64,000 nucleotides of DNA from NCBI RefSeq assembly GCF_002076895.1, contig NZ_CP020465.1:2666001-2730000 (forward strand). The letters are read 5' to 3'. Source of the DNA: Cognaticolwellia beringensis. GTDB lineage: Bacteria > Pseudomonadota > Gammaproteobacteria > Enterobacterales > Alteromonadaceae. Shown one piece after another: positions 39,728 through 47,924 of the stretch (within the stretch, counting starts at the first letter, position 1; every line of letters starts with the position of its first letter). The notes under the pieces are model-generated. The model saw nothing but the letters and a program-made list of their open reading frames with translations, made no database searches and had not been told where the DNA came from. The translations under genes and the position numbers were made by a program.

Positions 39728-39788
39728 CTACATTATTTAAGGAAGAATATTTTTCGTACATTGTTAATAAACAATGAAAAATACAAAG

Positions 39789-39819
39789 AAAAAAGCAAAC
39801 CTATTGGTTTGCTTTTTTA
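39789..39819 (+). terminator. Rho-independent terminator
   Basis: Stem AAAAAGCAAACC-TATT-GGTTTGCTTTTT with T-run, ending directly before the tandem repeat array. Confidence 0.9.
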
Positions 39820-40173
39820 TGTTCAGGATGAACGGTATGTCACGTTCACATGGATGTGAGAGAGTGACGATGTTCAGGATGAACGGTCAGTTTTTTGTTC
39901 CTGACAAAAACTAAGTACCTACATCCATATAGGCAATGTCACGTTCACATGGATGTGAGAGAGTGACGATGTTCAGGATGAATGGTCAGTTTTTTGTTCC
40001 TGACAAAAACTAAGTACCTACATCCATATAGGCAATGTCACGTTCATATGGATGTGAGAGAGTGACGATGTTCAGGATGAACGGTCAGTTTTTTGTTCCT
40101 GACAAAAACTAAGTACCTACATCCATATAGGCAATGTCACGTTCATATGGATGTGAGGGAGTGACAATGTTTA
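39820..40173. repeat. 99-bp tandem repeat array, about 3.5 units
   Basis: The anchor TGTTCAGGATGAACGGT starts at 39820, 39871 and 39970, and a copy with TGTTCAGGATGAACGGT starts at 40069. Spacing is 51, then 99 and 99. The first unit lacks 48 bp that begin CAGTTTTTTGTTCC in the others; the last ends near 40167 where the sequence diverges. Copies differ only at a few bases (for example CACATGG or CATATGG). Each unit contains several small inverted repeats (GTCAG/CTGAC and CACAT/ATGTG), so the transcript would fold. All six frames have stops, so it is not coding. It lies between the terminator at 39789 and the end of dolP. Confidence 0.95.
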
Positions 40174-40203
40174 GTGAGAGTAACAACCATTCGGCTTGAT
40201 AAT

Positions 40204-40791
40204 TTAGTCAATTTTATTTTCTGTAACATATTCGAATATTTTAAATACTCGGTTAACACCACTGACATTGCGAGCAATATCTACCGCAACGTTCGCTTGT
40301 GCTTTAGTGACTAAGCCCATTAGAAACACTTCAGCATTTTCTGTGACCACTTTAATATTGGTAGCATCTAATTTTTCAGTGCCAAATAAAGCGGTTTTTA
40401 CTTTTGATGTTAGCCAAACGTCATTCGTTTTTGTGGTAAAAGATGTCGTGTTACTTATACGGATTTGGTTATGCAGTTGTTTAACACCATTAATCTCATT
40501 TATCGCTTTTATAGCTTGATCACGCAAATAGCTATTAGGCGCTTGACCAATAACCAATACACTGCCATTAACACTGATCACTTGTAAGTTGGTGTTATCA
40601 CTTAAAGCCTCGCTTTTTCTGATCTTGGCCTTTGCATCAATTTCAATTTTTTGATCGTCAATTTGATTACCCAAAGAGCGATTGTCGGTTGCGACACTTG
40701 CACCACCGACAACGCCAACAACAGCGGCCGCAACACACCCTTGTAGTAATACAGCAAGTGTAATTGTGCTGACAATTGATTTTATTGACAT
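40204..40791 (-). CDS. dolP: BON-domain lipoprotein DolP
   Basis: The 195-residue lipoprotein has the lipobox LLQGC (C19) followed by an Ala/Val/Gly segment. Two BON domains follow (about residues 48-115 and 122-192), with VISVNGSVLVIGQAP and VVTENAEVFLMGLV. DolP (formerly YraP) is an outer-membrane lipoprotein that binds anionic phospholipid, marks division sites and supports envelope integrity. It starts one base after the diaA stop, last gene of lpoA-yraN-diaA-dolP, the same order as in E. coli. The 99-bp repeat array lies just downstream. Confidence 0.94.
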   Translation of the reverse strand: MSIKSIVSTITLAVLLQGCVAAAVVGVVGGASVATDNRSLGNQIDDQKIEIDAKAKIRKSEALSDNTNLQVISVNGSVLVIGQAPNSYLRDQAIKAINEINGVKQLHNQIRISNTTSFTTKTNDVWLTSKVKTALFGTEKLDATNIKVVTENAEVFLMGLVTKAQANVAVDIARNVSGVNRVFKIFEYVTENKID

Positions 40792-40792
40792 A

Positions 40793-41404
<612 letters not shown>

Positions 41405-41425
41405 TCAGTTCTTAAAAGGCATTGA

Positions 41426-41800
41426 TTAAAAGGCGTTCTTAAGCCAAGTAATTTCTGGGTTATTAATGTCGCCCTGCATCGCGATAACATCGAATCGGCA
41501 AGGGGTATTATATTCATTTAATCCGGCTTGTTGCAGATAAAATGCCGCACATTGCTTAATTTTTTGCTGTTTTTTAATTGAAACAGCTGCGATAGCACCG
41601 CCAAAGTGTGAATTTTTGCGATATTTTACTTCCACAAACACCCAAGTGTCGTTCTCAGTCATGACTAAGTCAATTTCACCACGGCGATTTTGAAAGTTGC
41701 ATGTCTGTAATAATAAACCATGTTGAGTTAAATAGTGAGCAGCTAATTGCTCGCTATTTTTACCTGTGGTCACTGTGTTAGTTTTGTTAGTCCATAACAA
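41426..41800 (-). CDS. yraN: YraN family (UPF0102) nuclease-fold protein
   Basis: The 124-residue protein contains GKNSEQLAAHYLTQHGL and RRGEIDLVMTENDTWVFVEVKYR, the conserved core of UPF0102, which looks like a PD-(D/E)xK endonuclease fold with E, D and ExK residues. The function is unproven; its constant linkage to lpoA and diaA is known. Its start overlaps the end of lpoA by 14 bases. Confidence 0.94.
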   Translation of the reverse strand: MLWTNKTNTVTTGKNSEQLAAHYLTQHGLLLQTCNFQNRRGEIDLVMTENDTWVFVEVKYRKNSHFGGAIAAVSIKKQQKIKQCAAFYLQQAGLNEYNTPCRFDVIAMQGDINNPEITWLKNAF

Positions 41801-43667
41801 ATTCTTGTACCTTGCTGCGGCTGTATTTGCCCCAAATTAAGCTTCGGGTCAAAATGTTATCCTTGCCCAATTGCAATATGCCAGTTTGACCATAATGTCG
41901 GACATAAGTTTTATTTTGCATAGCAAAAATTTTATCAACTAAAGCCAAACTGTCAAAACCCATGGCAAAAATGCTTTGTAAACTATCGCTGCGATTAGGC
42001 CAAAGTTTTTTAGCTTGTGCTGCTAAGGCTTTATTTTGTTGCTTACTGCGTAATTGCCAAGGCATTTCGGTGAAAGTTAAGCCAGATAAATCACGATTAT
42101 CACTTTTATCTATTTTAGAACTGTGGCTACGCGAGCTAGCAAATACCGGAATTATATCGGCAAATGGGCTGATATTAACGTCAATATAGGGTTTTAAAAG
42201 TTTGGTTTCTAGCGGCAAGCCCACCACGTAAATCATATCAATGTCTCGACGGTTGCGTAATTCACTTTTAATTGAATATTTAATATGACGATTTAATTCT
42301 TTTGTGCGTTGCTGGCTTAGATCAACACCTAGACTGGCTTTAAGTTGATTTTGCATTTTTGCATCACTATTAAAAAATACAGTTTCTGGTGTTTTACCTG
42401 TTATATGTTGCCATTGTTGGCTGAATGTCTGCGCAATACGTCGGCTGGCGCTGTCTTGGTGGCTTAATATAATAGGGAATTGATACTGTTGGCGGCTGAG
42501 CGTTGTTGCTGCTTGAATCGCTTCATCTTCTGGTCGCATTGACAGGGCAACTTGATGCGGTAATAAAGCAACGGTTGCTGGTAAATTAAGTAAAAGCGTA
42601 GGAAGGGTTAACTCAGTTTGAGCCAAGTAGCTGTTTACATTTTCCTTCAGTAGTGGACCTATAACATAGTCGACGTTTAGCTCGGTTAGCTTAGCATTTA
42701 GTGTCGTCATGTCTAAAGTCGTTGAATCAATAAAATGTAAGGTTTTACCGCTATCAATATTATAAGCTGCCAGTATACCTTGTTGCGCTACTTTGCCTGC
42801 GCGTTCTTGTTTACCTGAAAGCGGAATAATAATGGCAATGTTTTGATATTCATTGGTGATTATGGCTGGGTGTTGTTGACTTAAGTTGGCAACAATATAT
42901 TGTGCAGGATGTGTGCTGAACTCTCGTTGCCACTGACTTAAGTAGCGTTGAAGTTTAGCGTCGTCATCACCAAACTTATTAGCAAAAGTGATCAGTTTGC
43001 TCCAACCTTTAATGTTTGGCGGAGACATTTTAACTACCTGCTGAAGTTGCCATGGTGATAATTGACAAAACTGCTGCCAAATTAGCTCAATATCGCTATC
43101 AGTTGCGGCTGAATTACCAGCAAAAGCTCTTAAGTTTGCATCGAGTGCGACAATAGGCAGGTTACGTTGTGTTTGCACGCGGGCTAATGTTTGAAAATAG
43201 TCCACAGTCTGAGTGAGTTGTGCTTCTTCTCTAATGCTATCAGCGTTTTCCAGAGCAAGGTAAGCTTCAGAAATTTTTGTTAAGGCTAAATAGCTTTTAG
43301 CTTCAATAATGGCGAGGCGATATTGTTGGATTGCTGATGGTGCTAGTACTTCCAGTTGTTTGGCTAACCAAAGTGCTTTATGTGGTTTAGCTTGTGCTAA
43401 ATATAATTCACTTGCGTTTAATAACGAAGTTACCGCTTCACCTTGTTGGTTTGAAGAAACTTGTGAGGAAGCTTGAGCAACTAATTGCTCAGCGGTTAAG
43501 TTTGTATCAAACGCTTGCGTAATTTCAGTTTGTTTATCCGTAGAAGTTGCTGGTTTACTTTGCTTAGTTGTTGAACAACTAGCCAAAATAGCCACTGTTG
43601 CAAATGCACAAAGGCCACTTTTATAAGATGAAAACCATTTAGTAAGTGTCAAAGTTAATAAATCCAT
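41787..43667 (-). CDS. lpoA: Penicillin-binding protein activator LpoA
   Basis: The 626-residue lipoprotein has a signal segment and lipobox ILASC (C31). A TPR-like helical N-terminal domain (about residues 55-260) is followed by a periplasmic binding protein-like C-terminal domain (about 275-615) with IAIIIPLSGKQERAGKVAQQGILAAY. In E. coli LpoA reaches through the peptidoglycan from the outer membrane to activate PBP1A. It is the first gene of lpoA-yraN-diaA-dolP and divergent from rsmI with a 62-bp gap. The ribosome binding site is weak. Confidence 0.94.
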   Translation of the reverse strand: MDLLTLTLTKWFSSYKSGLCAFATVAILASCSTTKQSKPATSTDKQTEITQAFDTNLTAEQLVAQASSQVSSNQQGEAVTSLLNASELYLAQAKPHKALWLAKQLEVLAPSAIQQYRLAIIEAKSYLALTKISEAYLALENADSIREEAQLTQTVDYFQTLARVQTQRNLPIVALDANLRAFAGNSAATDSDIELIWQQFCQLSPWQLQQVVKMSPPNIKGWSKLITFANKFGDDDAKLQRYLSQWQREFSTHPAQYIVANLSQQHPAIITNEYQNIAIIIPLSGKQERAGKVAQQGILAAYNIDSGKTLHFIDSTTLDMTTLNAKLTELNVDYVIGPLLKENVNSYLAQTELTLPTLLLNLPATVALLPHQVALSMRPEDEAIQAATTLSRQQYQFPIILSHQDSASRRIAQTFSQQWQHITGKTPETVFFNSDAKMQNQLKASLGVDLSQQRTKELNRHIKYSIKSELRNRRDIDMIYVVGLPLETKLLKPYIDVNISPFADIIPVFASSRSHSSKIDKSDNRDLSGLTFTEMPWQLRSKQQNKALAAQAKKLWPNRSDSLQSIFAMGFDSLALVDKIFAMQNKTYVRHYGQTGILQLGKDNILTRSLIWGKYSRSKVQEFVMD

Positions 43668-43729
43668 ACTTTTTAATAGTGCTTTATAATAAACTTCATC
43701 CTCTTCAGTCTCAACACAAGTATTTTATT

Positions 43730-44581
43730 ATGTCGGATTCTCAAATTCTGCCCAGCACCTTATATATTGTTGCCACACCCATCGGTAACTTAGGTGATCT
43801 TAGTCAACGGGCGCGGGATATACTCGAACAGGTTGATGTTATTGCCTGTGAAGATACGCGACATACCCAACGTTTGTTATCGGCATTTGCCATTAAAAAC
43901 AAAACAATGTCGATGCATGATCATAACGAGCGACAACGCCAAGAGCAAATAGCAGCACTATTAAAGGAAGGTAAAAGCGTTGCTTTAGTGTCAGACGCGG
44001 GTACACCATTGATCAGCGATCCTGGTTTTCATTTGGTGCGCCATTGTCGTCAACAAGGACTGAGTGTTTCGCCTATTCCAGGTGCTTGCGCGGCTATAGC
44101 TGCGCTTTCAGTTGCGGGTTTGCCCACAGATAGATTCACCTTTGAAGGTTTTTTACCGTCAAAAACAGGCGCAAGACAATCAACTTTAAATGAATTAGCC
44201 AATGAAACACGTACTATGGTGTTTTATGATGCGCCACGTCGAGCCATTGACACCGTTGAAGATATTGTTAAAACCCTTGGCGGCGAGCGTTATGTTGTTA
44301 TGGCAAGAGAACTCACCAAAACCTTTGAAACTATTCATTCCGACACTGCGGCCAATTTATTAACCTTTTTGCAAGGCGATCCAAACCAACTTAAAGGCGA
44401 AATGGTTTTGATCATTGAAGGTGCGAAAGTTGATCCAAATGATATTCCAGCCCATGTGGTAGCCACGTTAAAGCTTTTATTATCAGAAATGAAACCGAAA
44501 AAAGCCTGTGCTATTGCCGCTGAAATTCATGGGGTAAAGAAAAATGCGTTATATGAATACGCCTTAGCCATGAAAGAATAA
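43730..44581 (+). CDS. rsmI: 16S rRNA (cytidine(1402)-2'-O)-methyltransferase
   Basis: The frame begins at a GTG at 43646, inside the divergent lpoA gene, but the ATG at 43730 matches the family start (MSDSQILPSTLYIVATPIGNLGD) and gives 283 residues. Tetrapyrrole-methylase-fold motifs are ATPIGNLGDLS, CEDTRHT, SDAGTPLISDPG and PGACAAIAAL. RsmI methylates the ribose of C1402 in the decoding centre. The divergent rsmI/lpoA arrangement is the classical one. Confidence 0.96.
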   Translation: MSDSQILPSTLYIVATPIGNLGDLSQRARDILEQVDVIACEDTRHTQRLLSAFAIKNKTMSMHDHNERQRQEQIAALLKEGKSVALVSDAGTPLISDPGFHLVRHCRQQGLSVSPIPGACAAIAALSVAGLPTDRFTFEGFLPSKTGARQSTLNELANETRTMVFYDAPRRAIDTVEDIVKTLGGERYVVMARELTKTFETIHSDTAANLLTFLQGDPNQLKGEMVLIIEGAKVDPNDIPAHVVATLKLLLSEMKPKKACAIAAEIHGVKKNALYEYALAMKE

Positions 44582-44605
44582 TATCCATTAGACTGAGTAT
44601 AACGT

Positions 44606-45259
44606 TTAAGTTATATCGACTGGCTTTATGGTGTAATTACTGATTTCTTTACCTATATCTTTAATCGCCATAAAGCTTGCTCTATTTTTAAGCCTTTGCA
44701 AATAAGCGAATGTTTGTGGTTGATATTGTTTAGCTAATCCTAATAACTCTCCTAAATAAAGTGCATAGCCCACGCTAATGTCAGCAATGGTGAATTTATT
44801 GTCGACTAAATAGTTATGGTTTTCTAAATGGCTATTTAATCGCTTTAAACGGGCTAAATACCAAATAGCGTAGTCTTTAACAACTTGTGGTTGTTGGCGT
44901 TCAGCGCTTTCAAATTGGCTGTATCGTAAGACTAATGTTTGTGGGAAGGTAAGGGTTGCATCACTACTAAATAGCCAATTTAAGTAATTACCATACTCTG
45001 GGTGTGAAGTCGGTATGCTCAAGTCAGTTTGTCTGTATCGTTCTGCTAGGTAGAGCAACATAGCACTTGATTCTGTTAGTGTGGTATCGCCGTCTTTAAG
45101 GAAAGGTACTGTACCCAAGGGATTAATTTCTAAATATGCCTTGTCTAAAAAGCGCGGTGGAAATGATAAAGTATGTAAATTGTACTGCAATTGTATTTCT
45201 TCTAAAGCCCATAAAACACGTAATGAACGTGTATTGTAGCAATGCCAAAGTTCGATCAT
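44606..45259 (-). CDS. Glutathione S-transferase family protein
   Basis: The 217-residue protein has an N-terminal thioredoxin-like domain (ELWHCYNTRSLRVLWALEEI, with the cis-proline region GTVPFLKDGDTTLTESSAMLLYLAERY) and a helical C-terminal domain with NHNYLVDNKFTIADISVGYAL. It probably conjugates or reduces using glutathione. The substrate is unknown, as for most bacterial members. It converges on rsmI and is divergent from rnpB. Confidence 0.9.
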   Translation of the reverse strand: MIELWHCYNTRSLRVLWALEEIQLQYNLHTLSFPPRFLDKAYLEINPLGTVPFLKDGDTTLTESSAMLLYLAERYRQTDLSIPTSHPEYGNYLNWLFSSDATLTFPQTLVLRYSQFESAERQQPQVVKDYAIWYLARLKRLNSHLENHNYLVDNKFTIADISVGYALYLGELLGLAKQYQPQTFAYLQRLKNRASFMAIKDIGKEISNYTIKPVDIT

Positions 45260-45322
45260 AAATAAGCCTCATTTTACTATTGAGATTACTATAACAGTGG
45301 AAAACAGCTAACAACATTTAAT

Positions 45323-45352
45323 TTAGACCTTAGGGGAAATTTGGGGTAGAAT
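45323..45352 (+). promoter_or_regulatory. Probable sigma-70 promoter of rnpB
   Basis: A -10 TAGAAT at 45347-45352 lies 18 bases after a weak -35 TTAGAC at 45323-45328, and a G+C-rich discriminator GCGCGCCG follows. This arrangement fits a strong stable-RNA promoter, and RNA would start around 45359. Confidence 0.5.
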
Positions 45353-45359
45353 GCGCGCC

Positions 45360-45784
45360 GAGTTGACGAGACAATCGCTGCTTTATCGTTGTGCGACTTA
45401 TTTATAAGTTGTAGACAGATAGAGGGGAGGAAAGTCCGGGCTCCAATGAGCAGGGTGCCAGGTAACGCCTGGGGGGCGCGAGCCCACGACAAGTGCAGCA
45501 GAGAGAAGACCGCCGATGGTTTCCTTCGGGATTCACAGGTAAGGCTGAAAGGGTGCGGTAAGAGCGCACCGGATTGCTGGTAACAGTAATTGCAGGGTAA
45601 ACTCCACCCGGAGCAAGACCAAATAGGGTTTCATGACTAAGTTAGCGCAAGTTAGCATAGTATAAGCGTGGCTCGCGTGGAAACCGGGTAGGTTGCTTGA
45701 GCCTTAGAGCGATTTAAGGCCTAGACGAATGATTGTCACTTTTCTTCGGAAGAGATACAAAACCCGGCTTATGCGTCATCTCAA
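45360..45784 (+). ncRNA. rnpB: RNase P RNA, type A
   Basis: Highly conserved blocks are in order: GAGGGGAGGAAAGTCCGGGC near 45422, CAGGGTGCCAGGTAACGCCTG near 45450, AGAGAAGACCGCCGATGG, AAAGGGTGCGGTAAGAGCGC, ACTCCACCCGGAGCAAGACC and, near the 3' end, AACCCGGCTTATG. These form the P4 helix and catalytic core of the RNA that trims tRNA 5' ends with RnpA. Ends are estimated by comparison with E. coli from memory. The transcript of about 425 nt is longer than the E. coli RNA (377 nt), mainly in the segment near 45633-45680. A terminator follows. Short reading frames over this locus are spurious. Confidence 0.97.
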
Positions 45785-45796
45785 CTATTTTACAAT

Positions 45797-45826
45797 AAGC
45801 CTCGATAGCAATATCGAGGCTTTTTT
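45797..45826 (+). terminator. Rho-independent terminator of rnpB
   Basis: Stem AAGCCTCGATA-GCAA-TATCGAGGCTT followed by TTTTT. Confidence 0.92.
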
Positions 45827-45878
45827 GTCGGCGGCATCCCAGTTGTTCTCCTTCCTTTCTCTTTATTTCCTCCCTGTA

Positions 45879-46040
45879 ATACCAAGTTGATTAATTAACG
45901 GCTCATTTTTAATGGTTAAAATTAATAATGACGGCGCTATAAAATTTATAAGTAGTATAATTACTGACTAAATTTTATGCCTTGTCATTATCCATTTTCC
46001 CTCATGAAAAAGTCGATCGCTTAATTAATCAAATTGGTAT
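45879..46040. mobile_element. MITE-like 162-bp element with terminal inverted repeats
   Basis: The left end ATACCAAGTTGATTAATTAA (45879-45898) and the right end TTAATTAATCAAATTGGTAT (46021-46040) are inverted repeats matching at 19 of 20 positions. Inner segments also pair (AATGAC...ATAAAATTTA near 45928 with TAAATTTTAT...GTCATT near 45969), so the whole element can fold as a long imperfect hairpin. There is no coding frame. This fits a non-autonomous miniature element. Similar ends are, to my memory, frequent in Colwellia and Pseudoalteromonas genomes. No clear target duplication is visible. The remaining 46041-46279 holds only the upstream region of the next gene. Confidence 0.78.
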
Positions 46041-46279
46041 AAAAATAAAATAATTCACCAGCAGAAAAAATCTAACATATAAACATGGACTAAAAATTTT
46101 TAGTTGCCGTTTTATTTTAGCTGGCACAATATCTTGAGTTCGCTTAAGAATTAACTTTACAAAATTGTTCCTCGTCCTATTTTGAACTAAACAATGGCCA
46201 TGCGTTTATATATAAATTCAACTAGATTGACTAGACTTAATGGATAGCTGTCTACGCTTGTAATTTTCGGGGATGTTTA

Positions 46280-47428
46280 ATGGCTAATGTATTAATTATT
46301 GGTAAAAGAGGTCGATGTTATCGCGCTGCATTAAGAATGAAGCATAACGTTTTTCTTTGGAGTGATGGTGCTCTGCACGAAAGTCGAAAAGAAAAGTTGG
46401 CTGGCTGGATTGAAACACCCTTTAAAAGTTGCGAAAAACGGCTTTTAACTGCTGATATAGAGGCTATTCGAGAGTTCAATATCGAGTTCGTCATGGCTGC
46501 TACGGAGTCAAGTGTTAATATTGCGGCTATGATCCGAGAGGAATTCAAACTTACCGGCACTCCGCTAAATATTACTAACATTTTGCATAATAAAAACGAA
46601 ATGAAGTTGGAAGCCTTAAAGTACGATATACCCATTACAAAATTTCATCTCATTACTGATAAAGATACGCCTGAAGCGTTAGTCGAAAAATTAGGACTGC
46701 CGCTTGTGGTTAAGCCTGTAGCTGAATCGGGTGCCAGAGGCGTTAAGGTGTTGAATAGCCTTGATGAGATCAAGGCACACGCCAAGCCCGGCTTATTGGC
46801 CGAAGCCTTTGTCGAAGGCTCTGAAGTGAGTGTGGAAACGTTTATTCATAATGGCCTGCCTATCTTTCATAATATCACCGAATACCTGCATCAGTGGAAG
46901 AAATCAATCGTACCAGGCGCTTTTGAACAAGATTTAGAACAAGTAATTATTCAAATAAACGATCGTGTTATTGCTGGGTTTGGCGTTATAAATGGGATGA
47001 CCCATGCTGAATTTTATTTGACCAAAAGCGGTCCGGTTTTCGGTGAAATGGCAGTGAGACCGCCAGGTGGTTACTATATGGAGCTTATTGAGTATGCCTA
47101 TGGCTTCAATCCATGGAAAACTTATGTCGAACTTGAAACAGGAACGACACCAAAGCCTTTACCCATTAAAGCGAAGAAATTTGCATGTGTGTTTATGATC
47201 CATCCAGGGGCTGGTATTGTTGATCATATATCAGGCCTAGAAACGCTCAAGGAACTTAAAGAAGTTGAGCAATTTAAGTGTAAAGTCGAAGCAGGATCTG
47301 AGGTTGGTGAACGGGACAGTACTAGTAGTGAAGTGGGTCATGTGCTTATGTCAGCAGATTCAAGAAAGGCTTTGCTTGAAAAATTGAAGATTGTTGAAGA
47401 TAGCCTAGTGATCAAGTTGCAGCAGTAG
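46280..47428 (+). CDS. ATP-grasp domain-containing protein
   Basis: The 382-residue protein has an N-terminal pre-ATP-grasp Rossmann-like part (MANVLIIGKRGRCYRAAL), then an ATP-grasp fold: NKNEMKLEALKYDIPI, LPLVVKPVAESGARGVKVL (ATP lysine and glycine loop) and LLAEAFVEGSEVSVETFI. The metal-site region FGEMAVRPPGGYYMELIEYAYG is followed by a C-terminal lid. It resembles carboxylate-amine or carboxylate-thiol ligases of the PurK / carbamoyl-phosphate synthase type. No neighbouring pathway gene identifies the substrates. It is a single gene; the 240 bp upstream follow the MITE-like element. Confidence 0.85.
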   Translation: MANVLIIGKRGRCYRAALRMKHNVFLWSDGALHESRKEKLAGWIETPFKSCEKRLLTADIEAIREFNIEFVMAATESSVNIAAMIREEFKLTGTPLNITNILHNKNEMKLEALKYDIPITKFHLITDKDTPEALVEKLGLPLVVKPVAESGARGVKVLNSLDEIKAHAKPGLLAEAFVEGSEVSVETFIHNGLPIFHNITEYLHQWKKSIVPGAFEQDLEQVIIQINDRVIAGFGVINGMTHAEFYLTKSGPVFGEMAVRPPGGYYMELIEYAYGFNPWKTYVELETGTTPKPLPIKAKKFACVFMIHPGAGIVDHISGLETLKELKEVEQFKCKVEAGSEVGERDSTSSEVGHVLMSADSRKALLEKLKIVEDSLVIKLQQ

Positions 47429-47924
47429 AGATATACTCACGCTATTTTAATGTGACATTTAGCGTTAAGTTTAGAAATTGAACAATACAATATGGTAGCG
47501 ATTAATGGCTGTCGCTTCGCAATAATTAATGCGTCGTATTGTTTATTCCATCAAATATAAAATTATCAAAATGACACCTTCAGATCATACCTGATTAATT
47601 AAACGCCTTAAACTTCACGAAAAAGGGCTTCGGTTATACCCTATGTTTGTTGAATGGCTAGAAATGACCTATTCTTTCTAATGTTTATAAATAATATCTA
47701 ATGTCTTTTTAGATTTCCTACGCCAGTCCTATTGGTTAAACACAATCAATTACTTGCAAATATCTCAAATTTTATTGAGTTGTTTGAGTGCACTGAACGT
47801 TTGTATTTCTTCCTTAATAATCACATTCGATTGATATTTAAAGATAATATTTTTTACCGTGATGTATTAGTGCTTCTGTTGTGCACTTCTCGGAAATTAT
47901 TTCAAATAATTGGAGATAAAAACA
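47429..47924. other. Intergenic region between ATP-grasp and S8 peptidase genes
   Basis: About 496 A/T-rich bp. An imperfect inverted repeat has outer arms AACAATAC (about 47479) and GTATTGTT (about 47535) and partly matching inner arms; it may be a degraded element or a terminator. A 68-codon frame at 47732 lacks a credible start site and looks like chance. Nothing else was seen. Confidence 0.4.

Noticed and set aside
39820..40173. Repeat array as a CRISPR
   Set aside because: Units are head-to-tail copies of 99 bp with almost no unique sequence between them, so there are no spacers, and no cas gene is nearby.
45389..45583. Open reading frames inside rnpB
   Set aside because: The sequence is fully explained by conserved RNase P RNA blocks; the peptide has no features.
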